This document shows, piece by piece, positions 17,549 through 27,156 of a stretch of DNA of 64,000 nt. Below the pieces are notes generated by a model. It saw only the letters and a list, made by a program, of their open reading frames with translations, was not told the origin of the DNA and did not search any database. The stretch comes from Thermoanaerobaculia bacterium (GTDB lineage: Bacteria > Acidobacteriota > Thermoanaerobaculia > Multivoradales > JAHEKO01), in assembly GCA_945787575.1 (NCBI GenBank), contig CALZKB010000003.1, forward strand, positions 1 through 64,000. The letters are read 5' to 3'. Position numbers and translations under genes: made by a program. Position 1 is the stretch's first letter, and every line of letters starts with the position of its first letter.

Positions 17549-20500
17549 ATGTACATTCCGAGGCACCTATCGAGATCCCGCAACCCCGGTGTAACCCTCG
17601 TCGGAAAGCGGGCACTGCCCCGCGCGTTCGCCGCCGTCCTCCTCGGTCTGACCGCGCTGTTCGCAGCGGCGCCGACACTGGCTCAAATGAGGGCCGGCTC
17701 CTACACCGGCAACGGCAGCAGTCAGGCGATCGACGGCCTGGGCTTTCGACCGGACGTCGTGTTCGTCAAGGCCGAAGCCAACGATTGGGGCGTGATCCGT
17801 ACGGCGACCATGCCGTTCGCTCGCAGCCAGGACTTTACGGGGACCGGCTTCGAGACCGGTCTCGTGACCTCGTTCGACGTCGACGGCTTCTCGGTAGGCG
17901 GAGACGAACGCGTCAACGGCAGCGCCGTCGTCTACCACTGGGTCGCCTTCGCCGGCTTCAGCGGCGAGCTCGCCGTCGGCAGCTACATGGGCAACGGCAG
18001 CGCCGGGCGAGTGATCGACATCTCCGATACGTCGTTTTCGACCGACTTTCAACCGGACTTCCTCATCGTCATCACCGTCGACCAGGATCCCTGCTTTCGC
18101 CCTTCGAGCCTCGCCGGCGACGGCTGCCTCGAGTTCAGCGGCGGAGGGGTCCTCACCAACACCGTCACCGCCCTGCAGGCCAACGGCTTCGAGGTCGGCG
18201 GCGACGTGCACGTCAACGCCAACCTCTGGCAGTACCACTACGTAGCCTGGAAAGGGATCTCCGGCAGCACCGCAGTCGGTTCCTATCCCGGCAACGCCAC
18301 CGATGACCGCAAGATCATCGACCCGGCACTCGATTTCGAACCCGAGTGGGTCATCGTCAAGCAGGAGTTCACGCAGCCGGCGGTCCAGCACTCCTATTCG
18401 ATGGGCTGGACGATCGACACCACGATGACCTTCGAAGGCGCCGCCTTCGGCGCATTCGCCAACGGCATTCAGAGCCTCAAGCCGGTCGGCTGCTCGAATT
18501 GCTTCGAAGTCGGAGACCACTCGGCGGTGAACGACAGCGGTCCCTACCATTTTGCGGCCTTCCGCAATCGCGCGCCAACCTTGGCGGTCGTCGAGCGTCT
18601 GGAGGCTCATCCCACCGCGCGAGGGGTCGAGGTGGAGTGGCAGACGGCGTCCGAGGTAGGCACCGCGGGCTTCTATCTCTACCGCTGGGATTCCGGCGCC
18701 GACGGCTACGCTCAGGTCAATTCACGGCTGCTGCCGGCGACCCTCGCGGCGCCGCAAGGCGCCGTCTACAGGCTGCTCGACGAGGGCGCTCTCGCGGCCT
18801 CGGGCTACCGGTACGCGCTGGTCGAGGTCGAAGTCGGCGGCGGGGAGCGGGTGCACGGTCCGTTTCGCGTCGACGTCGGCTCCCCACGAACCGCGACCGA
18901 AGACGACGCGGTCGAGCCCGTGGTGGCCCCGGCGCGAGTGCGGCAGCGACTCGCTGCCCGTAGAGCCATCGAAGCGGTCGAGTTGCATTCGAGAGACAGC
19001 GACGGACGCGACCGATCGACGGGTCACTCCGAGCTCGAGATCGGAGTGCGCGAGGGCGGCCTCTTCGAGCTGAATGCGGTGCGGCTGGCGGCGAGCTTCG
19101 AGGAGTCGCCGGCGATCGTGCGGCAGTGGATCGCCCGAGGCCAACTGGCGCTCAAGAACCGCGGCCGACAGATCTCTTGGCAGGCGGCACCAGACGGATC
19201 GGCGCTCTACTTTTACGGCGAGTCGCCTGATGACCAGTACGCGCCCGACAACGTTTACTGGCTGCGCCAGGGTCCCGGTGCACGGATGGGCGGGTGGAGC
19301 ATGCCGCCGAATTGGGGCGATGGTGAGCTCGCGGCTCATCGCGAGCGACTCCACTTCGAACAGGACCTGCTGCCGGCGACCGCCGTCGTCCGTGATCCGG
19401 AATCCGACTACTGGTTCTGGGAGGGAGTGCGCGCCGGCGATGACACGCAAGGCCGCAAGGAGTTCGCCCTCACCACACCCGGCCTCAGCCCGACGGGAGA
19501 CGAGGGTGAGCTGCAGATCGAGCTCTTCGGCGTCAGCGAGACGCCTGCCGCCGAGGACCATCACGCCGTGGTCCGGCTCAACGACATCGAGATCGGCGAG
19601 ACGAGCTGGGACGGGGTCGGCCGTCACGCGGCGACGTTCTCGTTCCCTGTCTCGCGGCTGCAGGAGGGGGAGAACCGCGTCGAGGTCGAGGGAATCCTCG
19701 ACGGCGGCGTTCCCTACAGCCTGTTCTTCGTCGACTCCTTCGACCTTTCCTACCCCCGGCGCTACCAGGCGGAAGGTGACCGCCTGACGTTCAGGCCCGA
19801 CCGCGCGGGCTCGGTGATCATCACCGGTTTCAGCAGCCCCGACGTGCGGGTCTATGACATCACCAGGCCGGAGCGGCCCCGCGTCGTCTCCGTCCAGCCC
19901 GCGGCGCCGCGCTGGACACGGGGCGAGCCGGCGGGCGGCTCCGGCGACTACAGCGTTCGCCTGGCGGCGGTGAGCCCCGAGAGCGACTACCTGGCGATCG
20001 GCGTCCAGGGGATCGCTTCACCGACGATCCGCCACCGGTGGATCGACCCGCGTTCCGACCTGCGCTCCCGCGACAACCGAGCCGAGTACATCGCCATTGC
20101 GCCGGCCGGCCTGCGGGCTGCGGTGGAGACGCTGGTGAGCCATCACCGGCGCCATGGGCTCGACGCTCGCGTCGTCGAGCTCGAGGAGGTCTACCGGCAG
20201 TTCAATCACGGTCTGGCGGCGCCGACCGCGATCCGCGACTTCTTGTCCCACGCCTACCACCAGTGGTCGGGAGCGCCGCGCTACGCCGTGCTCGTCGGCG
20301 CCGGAACCTTCGACTACCTCGATCGGTTGGGCCACGGCGGAAACCTCGTGCCGCCCCTGATGGTGGCGACGCCCTGGGGTCTGTTCGCCTCCGACAACCG
20401 GCTCGCTGACGTGGTGGGCGACGATGGAGTGCCCGATCTGGCGATCGGCCGCATCCCGGTACTCAGCGGCGAGGAGCTCACGAGCTACGTGAGCAAGCTC

Positions 20501-21124
20501 GAGCTGTGGGAATCGTCCGGCGCTGGGCGCCGGGCGCTCCTGCTGGCCGACGACGCCGATGGCGCCGGCGACTTCCCGGCCGCCAGCGATGCCCTCGTCG
20601 AGCTCCTGCCGGCAGCTTGGCCGGTGGAGAGGATCTATCTCTCCGAGTACCCCGTATCGCAAGCTCGCGAGCTGCTCTTCGACCAGCTGGGTAGCGGCGC
20701 TTCGCTGGTCAATTACGTCGGCCACGGCGGAGTGAGCCGCCTTGCCCACGAGGGCCTGCTGACGGCCGCCGATCTTCCCCGGCTCCGCGAGGCCGGCAGG
20801 TCGCCGATCTTCACCACCGTGACTTGCGTCGTCGGTCGCTTCGAGATTCCCGGCTTCGAGTCCCTGGCCGAGGCGCTGGTCGTCGCCCCCGAAGGTGGGG
20901 CGATAGCGGTCTGGGCGCCGACCGGCTTGTCACTCACCGGGCCGGCGTCGGATCTCAACCAAGCCTTCGCCCGGGCGCTGGCGGTCGATGACGTCGTCAC
21001 CCTCGGCGATGCCGTCCGCTCCGCCCTGGCCGATTACGCCGGCGACGGCAGCCTCCCCGCGATTCTCCAGACCTACGGCATCACCGGCGACCCCGCCGTC
21101 CCCGTCCTCGCTGGCGCCGACTGA
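17549..21124 (+). CDS. Secreted gingipain-like C25 cysteine peptidase
   Basis: Large exported protein of 1191 residues. A twin-basic N-terminus and hydrophobic core end at about residue 46 (APTLAQ). Residues about 48-345 hold three copies of a DUF7483-like module (AGSYTGNGSSQAIDGLGF, VGSYMGNGSAGRVID, VGSYPGNATDDRKIID). A fibronectin-like segment follows (about 355-450), then beta-rich linkers, and the C25 caspase-like domain from about 845 to the end. The catalytic pair is present: His in VNYVGHGG (about residue 1058) and Cys in TTVTCVVG (about 1092). Relatives include gingipains and PorU, the sortase-like protease of type IX secretion. It lacks the FESGDTSAW tag itself. The ATG follows a GAGAGGAG site. 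Confidence 0.85.
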   Translation: MYIPRHLSRSRNPGVTLVGKRALPRAFAAVLLGLTALFAAAPTLAQMRAGSYTGNGSSQAIDGLGFRPDVVFVKAEANDWGVIRTATMPFARSQDFTGTGFETGLVTSFDVDGFSVGGDERVNGSAVVYHWVAFAGFSGELAVGSYMGNGSAGRVIDISDTSFSTDFQPDFLIVITVDQDPCFRPSSLAGDGCLEFSGGGVLTNTVTALQANGFEVGGDVHVNANLWQYHYVAWKGISGSTAVGSYPGNATDDRKIIDPALDFEPEWVIVKQEFTQPAVQHSYSMGWTIDTTMTFEGAAFGAFANGIQSLKPVGCSNCFEVGDHSAVNDSGPYHFAAFRNRAPTLAVVERLEAHPTARGVEVEWQTASEVGTAGFYLYRWDSGADGYAQVNSRLLPATLAAPQGAVYRLLDEGALAASGYRYALVEVEVGGGERVHGPFRVDVGSPRTATEDDAVEPVVAPARVRQRLAARRAIEAVELHSRDSDGRDRSTGHSELEIGVREGGLFELNAVRLAASFEESPAIVRQWIARGQLALKNRGRQISWQAAPDGSALYFYGESPDDQYAPDNVYWLRQGPGARMGGWSMPPNWGDGELAAHRERLHFEQDLLPATAVVRDPESDYWFWEGVRAGDDTQGRKEFALTTPGLSPTGDEGELQIELFGVSETPAAEDHHAVVRLNDIEIGETSWDGVGRHAATFSFPVSRLQEGENRVEVEGILDGGVPYSLFFVDSFDLSYPRRYQAEGDRLTFRPDRAGSVIITGFSSPDVRVYDITRPERPRVVSVQPAAPRWTRGEPAGGSGDYSVRLAAVSPESDYLAIGVQGIASPTIRHRWIDPRSDLRSRDNRAEYIAIAPAGLRAAVETLVSHHRRHGLDARVVELEEVYRQFNHGLAAPTAIRDFLSHAYHQWSGAPRYAVLVGAGTFDYLDRLGHGGNLVPPLMVATPWGLFASDNRLADVVGDDGVPDLAIGRIPVLSGEELTSYVSKLELWESSGAGRRALLLADDADGAGDFPAASDALVELLPAAWPVERIYLSEYPVSQARELLFDQLGSGASLVNYVGHGGVSRLAHEGLLTAADLPRLREAGRSPIFTTVTCVVGRFEIPGFESLAEALVVAPEGGAIAVWAPTGLSLTGPASDLNQAFARALAVDDVVTLGDAVRSALADYAGDGSLPAILQTYGITGDPAVPVLAGAD

Positions 21125-21454
21125 GTTTGCACTATCGAGCCGGGTCTCGCTCTGGACCCAGAGGAGCGCGCCGGAGCGTTCGGAGCACGGAGTCCTCGAA
21201 ATGGTGGCGGACGGCCTGCCGACCGAGGTGAGCGCGACAACCGGACTCCGGAGAGAGGTGAGGGGCCTTGGTGTCGCGATCGTGGTCGTCATGTCGCCGC
21301 CTCCATTCGAGGCCCGGCCAAGATAGAGCCGGCCGGATTACAAGACCGTGAAGGACGGCGCGGTAACATCGGGCCGAGTTCTCGATCCAGCAGATCACTG
21401 ACCGGGCGCTCCAGCTCCAGTTCGCGGTCTCGCCCGGAGGGTGCAAGAGAGGAC

Positions 21455-22363
21455 GTGCGAAGCGTGTCAACCTCGAACTCAGGGAGTCGACTCAAGGGAG
21501 CCCGGCTCACGCTCTGTCTCTGCTTCGCCCTCTCGGCGGCCCCCGCGCCGGGGCAGCTCCCGGCAAGCCCGAGCCTGGCGTCGTGCGACCGGGTCCTGCC
21601 GCCCGACCTGCAACGGATCTGCGAGCGTGGAGTGCTGCGCTTCGCTCGTTACGGCGGTGAGCGGCCACCGTTCTTCGGCCGCACGACCGGTGGGTGGGTG
21701 GGCTTCGACGTCGATCTGGCGCGCGACATGGCGGCCCGCATGGGAGTGCGCTACGAAGAGAGCACCAGCGCCCGGTCTTTCGACGAAGTCGTCGACCAGG
21801 TGGCGAGCGGTGGTGCCGACATCGCGCTCTCCAAGCTCAGCGCTACCCTCGAGCGCGCTCTCCGGGTTCGCTTCTCGCGGCCCTATCTGACGGTCTATCA
21901 GGCGTTGCTCGTCAACCGACTGGCGGCGCCGCGCGCGACCGATCCATTCCGCGATCTCAACGCGCCGAAGTACTCGATCGGCGCCCTCGCCGGCAGTGCT
22001 TACGTCGGTTACGTGCGGACCAATCTGCCGCGCGCCGAGGTCCGGCCCTACACCGACTTCGATCTCATGATGGCCGACGTGGTCAAGGGGAATCTCTACG
22101 CCGTCCTCATGGACAGCGCCCGTGCCGACACCTGGCGCCGCGCCAACGCCGAGCAGCTCATTCAGGTTCGCACGACGATCGACAAGACGCGCAAGGATCC
22201 GCTGGCGATCGCCGTCGCCTGGGAGCACACTCACCTGCTCGCCTGGATCGATCTCTACCTCGAGACGATACGGGCCGACGGCACCGCCGAACGCCTCTAC
22301 GAGAAGTGGTTCATCAACCGCCGGCGCGACGCCAGCGGTCCGTCGGAGGAGAGCTCGCAATGA
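21455..22363 (+). CDS. Periplasmic solute-binding protein, family 3
   Basis: Exported substrate-binding protein of 302 residues of the amino-acid/dicarboxylate type (SBP_bac_3). The N-terminus has a signal peptide with a hydrophobic core LTLCLCFALSAAP. The first lobe begins GVLRFARYGGERPPFFG and continues with GWVGFDVDLARDMAARMG, both family hallmarks; the hinge and second lobe follow (LAGSAYVGYVRTNLP). The GTG at 21455 is the first plausible start. Its stop overlaps the start of a DAACS symporter (ATGA), which is unusual because such binding proteins normally serve ABC permeases. Confidence 0.85.
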   Translation: MRSVSTSNSGSRLKGARLTLCLCFALSAAPAPGQLPASPSLASCDRVLPPDLQRICERGVLRFARYGGERPPFFGRTTGGWVGFDVDLARDMAARMGVRYEESTSARSFDEVVDQVASGGADIALSKLSATLERALRVRFSRPYLTVYQALLVNRLAAPRATDPFRDLNAPKYSIGALAGSAYVGYVRTNLPRAEVRPYTDFDLMMADVVKGNLYAVLMDSARADTWRRANAEQLIQVRTTIDKTRKDPLAIAVAWEHTHLLAWIDLYLETIRADGTAERLYEKWFINRRRDASGPSEESSQ

Positions 22364-23727
22364 GCGCCGCTCCGACCAAGAGCAGCTGGGAGAGCCTGCG
22401 ACGGCTGCTGCCGATCGTCGTCGCCATCGTCGCCGGCGCCACCATCGGCAACGTCAGCGAGACCACGGGCAACTTCTTGGCTCCCTTCGGCGCGCTCTAC
22501 CTGTCGCTCCTGCTCATGTGCGTGATCCCGATCATCGGTGCCGCCGTCGTCTCGAGCCTCGGCCGCCTCGTGGCCAACCACAAGTTGGGCAAGAACCTCG
22601 TGGTCATCATCCTCGTCTTCTGGGTCGGCATGCTGCTCGCCGCGGCCATCGGCACCGGCGTGGGCTGGGTGACCGGGGTCGGCAGCGACCTGCGGGCGTC
22701 GCCGGTGCTCGGCAGGCTGCTGCTCGACATGGAGTCCATCTCCAAGACCGACGCCGGCACCACGGGCCGAAAGCTCGCCGGCGACGAGCGCTACGTCGAG
22801 CTCTTCGAAGGGCAGGCGATGCCATCGGCGTCGCCGGCGCCCACCGGCAGCGTCGGAGATCCCGCCGCCGAGAAGCCGCGCCTCGTGACCTACCTGGGCA
22901 ATCTCATCCCCAGCAACCTGGTCGCCGCCTACCTCGACGACAACTACCTCGCCGTGCTCTTCTTCTCGATTCTGCTCGGCGTCGCCGTCGGCTTCGTCCC
23001 GGCCGAGACTCGCGATCTTGCCCTGGGCGTCGTCGAGGCGCTCTTCGACTCGCTGCTGCGGATCATCTCGTGGATCATTTTTCTGCTGCCGGTGGGGCTG
23101 TTGTGCATCGTCGCCGGCCAGGTAGCGGGCGGTGGGCTCGCCTTCGTCAACGTCTTCCGCAAGGTCATCCTGGTCGGCCTCCTGACCACGACGACGACCA
23201 TGGCGCTGTTCACTCTCACCATCTCTCGAGTGCGCAGGATTAGCCCGCTCGCCGTGCTCCGGGAGCTGCGCGAGCCACTGATGGTCGCTTTCGCGACCTC
23301 GAGCAGCTTCGCCTCGATTCCGGCAGCCATGGTGGCGCTCAAGGAAGGCCTCGGCCTCAAGCGCGAGAACGTCAATCTCTTCCTGCCGCTCGGCATGACC
23401 ATGAATCCGATCGGTAGCGCTCTCTTCTTCAGCCTGTCGGCGATCTTCGTCGTCCAGCTGCACGCAGCGCCGGAGTCCGCCTTGGGCGCCACCAACTACC
23501 TGCTCCTCGTCTTCGGCTCGGTCCTCGCCAGCCTCGCCGCCATGGGTCTACCGGGGGTGAGCGCTCTGTGGATGCTCGGGCTAATTCTCGACCCGGTCGG
23601 CGTGCCGCCCGAGGTCGGCATCGTCGCCCTGCTCGCGGTCGCGCCCATCCTCGACCCGCTCTTCACCATGGTCAACGTGTACGGCAACTGCACCGCGACC
23701 ACCATCCTCGATCGCTATTTGGGGTAG
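22360..23727 (+). CDS. Dicarboxylate/amino acid:cation symporter (DAACS family)
   Basis: Inner-membrane sodium- or proton-coupled transporter of 455 residues related to GltP/DctA. Hydrophobic helices run through the sequence; the re-entrant serine-rich hairpin is FATSSSFASIPAAM, and the substrate-site segment PLGMTMNPIGSALFF (in place of the usual NMDGT motif) and the helix 8 residues NVYGNCTATTI are seen. An unusual charged loop between about residues 120 and 185 separates helices 3 and 4. The ATGA overlap with the binding protein gene indicates tight coupling, so this may be a binding-protein-assisted DAACS importer. The substrate is probably an amino acid or C4-dicarboxylate. Confidence 0.88.
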   Translation: MSAAPTKSSWESLRRLLPIVVAIVAGATIGNVSETTGNFLAPFGALYLSLLLMCVIPIIGAAVVSSLGRLVANHKLGKNLVVIILVFWVGMLLAAAIGTGVGWVTGVGSDLRASPVLGRLLLDMESISKTDAGTTGRKLAGDERYVELFEGQAMPSASPAPTGSVGDPAAEKPRLVTYLGNLIPSNLVAAYLDDNYLAVLFFSILLGVAVGFVPAETRDLALGVVEALFDSLLRIISWIIFLLPVGLLCIVAGQVAGGGLAFVNVFRKVILVGLLTTTTTMALFTLTISRVRRISPLAVLRELREPLMVAFATSSSFASIPAAMVALKEGLGLKRENVNLFLPLGMTMNPIGSALFFSLSAIFVVQLHAAPESALGATNYLLLVFGSVLASLAAMGLPGVSALWMLGLILDPVGVPPEVGIVALLAVAPILDPLFTMVNVYGNCTATTILDRYLG

Positions 23728-23804
23728 GCCGCTCGGAGCTCGCCCGTCTTCCGAGGGCGATCAGGGCGCAGGGAGCCCGCTGGAGAAGCGGTGCGATGAA
23801 CCGC

Positions 23805-24605
23805 CTATTGCGGGAGCTGATTCACGCTGGCGAGGAAGTCGAGCACCGCTTTCGTCGCTTCGAGCCAGGCCGTAGGCTCGCTGTGCGGGCAGTGCCCGGC
23901 CCCCTCGATCAGGTGCACGTCGGCCGCTGGCAGCGCCGCCCGCACCGTCTCGATCTCCCCTGGCTCGGTGCGCGGATCATCCGTCCCATGGAGGATCAGG
24001 ACCGGCGGCGAGAGCTCGCCGAGCCGACCGTCGAAGAGATCCGGATGCGAGTGCGGCGCCGTCTGGATGAGGCGCCACGCGGCGCCTTCCAGACGAAGCA
24101 GCTGCTCCCAGTAATCCTCGCCATGCTCCCTCGCCAGCGTTCGACTCAGCCCCAGACCGAGCGCTCGGGGATCGGTGGCCATGGTCTCGAAGAACTCCCG
24201 GGACCGCGGCTTGGCCCGATCGAAGTGGAGCGCTTCGAGCACGATCGCCGCGCAGCGCGCCGGCGCCTCGAGCCCCATCCACGCCGCAATGCAGGCGCCG
24301 TCGCTATGCCCCCAGAGCACCGCGCTCTCGACCCCGAGTGCATCCATGAGAGCGAACGTCTCGTCGGCCTCCCGGCGGTGGAAGTCGAGCGCAAAGGCCT
24401 CGAGCCGACGCCCCGAGCGGCCGTAGCCGAAGCGATCGGGGATCAGCACCTTGAAATCCGAGCCGAGCGCCTCGACTTGACGATCGAACGGATACACCGA
24501 GTAGCCCCAGCCGCCGTGGAGGTGAATGAGAGGGACATCCCCGTCACCGAGGATGCGGCAGTAGAGCTCGATCTTGCGACCGCTCGAGTCCAGCTCGACC
24601 CACAT
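23805..24605 (-). CDS. Alpha/beta hydrolase
   Basis: Cytoplasmic alpha/beta hydrolase of 266 residues. The oxyanion segment HLHGGWGYS, the nucleophile elbow GHSDGA, the acidic residue in HGTDDPRTEPGE and the catalytic histidine in EGAGHCPHSE are all in order, so it should be active. Length and layout fit small esterase/epoxide-hydrolase-like members. Substrate unknown. It lies downstream of the TPR membrane protein on the same strand, about 65 bases away. Confidence 0.88.
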   Translation of the reverse strand: MWVELDSSGRKIELYCRILGDGDVPLIHLHGGWGYSVYPFDRQVEALGSDFKVLIPDRFGYGRSGRRLEAFALDFHRREADETFALMDALGVESAVLWGHSDGACIAAWMGLEAPARCAAIVLEALHFDRAKPRSREFFETMATDPRALGLGLSRTLAREHGEDYWEQLLRLEGAAWRLIQTAPHSHPDLFDGRLGELSPPVLILHGTDDPRTEPGEIETVRAALPAADVHLIEGAGHCPHSEPTAWLEATKAVLDFLASVNQLPQ

Positions 24606-24671
24606 CCGATCGAGTCTAGCCCGCGGTGGGGCACTCGCGGCGCCACCCGCGGATGCTTCGCCACGGGGCCG

Positions 24672-26873
24672 CTAGGAGGTCTGTTGCCCAGCCTGGAGCG
24701 CTTGCCGGACCTTCTCCAAGTAGGTCCTAGCCTCGGCGAGAAAAGGATCGAGATCGAGGGCGCGCTCGAGCGATGCCTGAGCGTCGGAGAATCTTGCCAG
24801 GGAAAACTCGCTCTTGGCGCGCAGCAGAAGGGTCGTCGCGCTGTCGCCGCTTCTCGCGACCAACTCTTCGGCGAGAACGATGACCGCCTCGTGATTGCCG
24901 GCGTCGTGGTGGGCGGCGATCAGCTCCGCGGCCTGCCGGTCGTTGAGCGGCAGATCTTCCGGCGAGTCGCCACCCAGTAGCGCGAGGGCGCTCTCGACAT
25001 CGCCCTGTTGGCGATAGGCCGACGCGAGGAGGACCTTGGCGGTGACGCTCGGACTGCGCTCGTGGTAGGAGGTCGCCTCCTCGGTCGCCTGGTCGTGCCG
25101 GCCGAGCTGCCAGAGCAGATCGAGATATAGCTCGAAATCGTGATCGCTCGTCCAGCCGGTGGCGAACAGATCGCGGTAGGCGATGGCGCTCTCTCCGAGG
25201 CGATTCAGCCTGGCCAGAAAGTAGGGTTGGTAGGAGCGCGCGGCGGGAGATTCGAGAAGCGCCGCCCCGTTGGCCTCGAAGAACTCCATTCCGCCCGCAT
25301 AGTCCCCGAGCTGGTCTAGCGCCGACAGCAGCTCTAGGCCGGTCTCCTCGGCCTTGGGCTCGAGGGCGAAGCTCTCGCGGAGCAGCGCGATCGACTCGTC
25401 GTGGCTGCCCCTCGAGAAGAGTTCTGCCGCCAGCTGCGTATACAGCCGCGCGTGGGCTGATCTCTCGCGCTCCTCCGCCTCGGCCCAGCCGCGTCTCGGT
25501 TCGTGATCGGGGAACAGAACGACCTCGTCCAACAGCTCTTCGAGCTGGTACGACTCCGACTGGAGGTCACCGTCCCGCCAGGCCGCAAAGAGATAAGCGA
25601 AGTTGGCTGAGCGCCGGAAGCGAACGGAGTTGTCATAGGTCGAGCCGTCCACCGTGTCGGTGAACTCGAGATCGAGGCCAGAGACTCCTTCCTCGGAGAC
25701 CGTCCGCCGGTGGTCCACGGCCACCGTATCGAGATCGACGTTCACTTCCAGCAACAGAGCTTTGACAAGATCGTGATCGGCAATCGGCACGTGAGGCAGG
25801 GCCAGCGGAACAACGGCGAAGGCAGCTCCCTCGGGCGTCAGCCCGCCGAAGTCGGCCGACGGAATCTCGTCGTGCAAGGTCGGCCACTCGAGCCACCGTT
25901 CGGGTGGGGTGAGCTCGTAGCCGTAGGGCGATTCTCTCGCCGCCAGGCGATCGGGAGTAGCGATTCGTTCGAGGTCGATGAGCTCGAAACCATGGAAGGC
26001 TTCGCGCGCCAACGTGGAGAACGGCTCGCGATCGGGGGTCGAAGGGCTCCACGCGACGAGCTGGTAGCTGAAGCCGTTGTGGACGGTCACGAAGTAGAGG
26101 TGATCGAACTCCTGGGCGTCGATGACGGTATCGACCTCGAGCTGCATGCCCCCGAGATCGCCGACCGAGGCGGCCGATCGGTCGATACGCTCCAGCGACT
26201 CCGACGCGGCCGCTACGTTGGCGGCGACGATGTCGGTAAGGGTGTCGAGGCCGACATCGAGCTCTTCGGCGATGATCATGAAGAAGACGGTCGGTCGGGT
26301 TCGCAGGAAGCCCACGGCGGCGTCCGGCGAGATCTCTTCGACGGATGTGAGGCGCTGCCACCCATCGGGAACCGTAATGCTGAAGTTCAACTCTTCGATC
26401 GCCACCTGCTCGGCCCTGCTCGTCGCTATCCGTTCGATCGGACTCGGTTCGGTGTCCGGGAAAAACGCGGCAGCCGAGACGAAGACGTTGCTGGAAATGA
26501 CCGGCAGCCAGAGGCAGGCAAGCGCGATCCCCCACCAGCCTTGCTTCGAGCCTTGTGTCCAACTCGTCCGGTCGCGCCGGATCTCGCGAACACCCCAAAT
26601 GCACATGACGAGAGCCACGAGGTTGACGACCCCTCCGAGATTGGCGAGGCCCAATCTGAGCAGCCTGGCGTCGGCGCCCACTCGGCCGTCGGTGGCGAAG
26701 CCGACGAGAACGGTCGTCTCTAGCCCGAGAATGAAGAGGCCGAGTCCAACCGTGGCCTTCGAGTTGGTCCCGTCGCGCCTGGCGATCGAGAAGCACTTGA
26801 GGGCCAGAAGAACCAGCAGCGCGGCGAAGAGAAACGGGAGGGCAGCTCCGAGCATCGATCCGATCATGACCAA
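24672..26873 (-). CDS. Membrane protein with extracytoplasmic domain and TPR repeats
   Basis: Protein of 733 residues that I do not recognise as a named family. The first 140 residues contain four hydrophobic helices (for example ALPFLFAALLVLLALKCFS and GWWGIALACLWLPVISSN). Residues about 150-430 form two mixed alpha/beta modules of the kind that often lie outside the membrane (FSITVPDGWQRLTS and YELTPPERWLEW begin similar stretches, suggesting a duplication). The C-terminal 270 residues are TPR-like helices (AAELFSRGSHDESIALLRES, LASAYRQQGDVESALALLGG). A 34-residue membrane peptide is encoded just upstream on the same strand. Confidence 0.7.
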   Translation of the reverse strand: MVMIGSMLGAALPFLFAALLVLLALKCFSIARRDGTNSKATVGLGLFILGLETTVLVGFATDGRVGADARLLRLGLANLGGVVNLVALVMCIWGVREIRRDRTSWTQGSKQGWWGIALACLWLPVISSNVFVSAAAFFPDTEPSPIERIATSRAEQVAIEELNFSITVPDGWQRLTSVEEISPDAAVGFLRTRPTVFFMIIAEELDVGLDTLTDIVAANVAAASESLERIDRSAASVGDLGGMQLEVDTVIDAQEFDHLYFVTVHNGFSYQLVAWSPSTPDREPFSTLAREAFHGFELIDLERIATPDRLAARESPYGYELTPPERWLEWPTLHDEIPSADFGGLTPEGAAFAVVPLALPHVPIADHDLVKALLLEVNVDLDTVAVDHRRTVSEEGVSGLDLEFTDTVDGSTYDNSVRFRRSANFAYLFAAWRDGDLQSESYQLEELLDEVVLFPDHEPRRGWAEAEERERSAHARLYTQLAAELFSRGSHDESIALLRESFALEPKAEETGLELLSALDQLGDYAGGMEFFEANGAALLESPAARSYQPYFLARLNRLGESAIAYRDLFATGWTSDHDFELYLDLLWQLGRHDQATEEATSYHERSPSVTAKVLLASAYRQQGDVESALALLGGDSPEDLPLNDRQAAELIAAHHDAGNHEAVIVLAEELVARSGDSATTLLLRAKSEFSLARFSDAQASLERALDLDPFLAEARTYLEKVRQALQAGQQTS

Positions 26874-26932
26874 TCACGAAGCAGGGTGCCAGGCCTGCAA
26901 GATGCAAGTTGGCTCGAATCTGCGGCTGAGCT

Positions 26933-27037
26933 TCAGGCCACGTGCACGCCAAGCGCGAACGCGCCGGCGAGCAGGGCCAGCCAGCTCACGAACAGCAACA
27001 GCACTCCGCCGGGCTCGATGACGATGGGTCGGTTCAC
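26933..27037 (-). CDS. 34-aa single-helix membrane peptide
   Basis: A very short frame starting at a GTG (27035-27037) with a near-perfect AGGAGGT ribosome site five bases upstream. The peptide begins VNRPIVIEPGG and continues with a hydrophobic helix LLLFVSWLALLAGAFALGV, ending at a TGA at 26933. The strong ribosome site and clean single-span design support a real small membrane protein. It lies about 60 bases before the TPR membrane protein gene on the same strand, so it could be a partner subunit. Function unknown. Confidence 0.55.
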   Translation of the reverse strand: MNRPIVIEPGGVLLLFVSWLALLAGAFALGVHVA

Positions 27038-27156
27038 GGGTTACCTCCTCACCCGAGTAAGCGACATCGGCCACGAATCGCTGCAGCCGACGCTCGCAAA
27101 CCGGGTGCGCCGGCCGCGGGGAATCCCGAGGTCTCAGAGGACTGTTGGAGGAGGGC

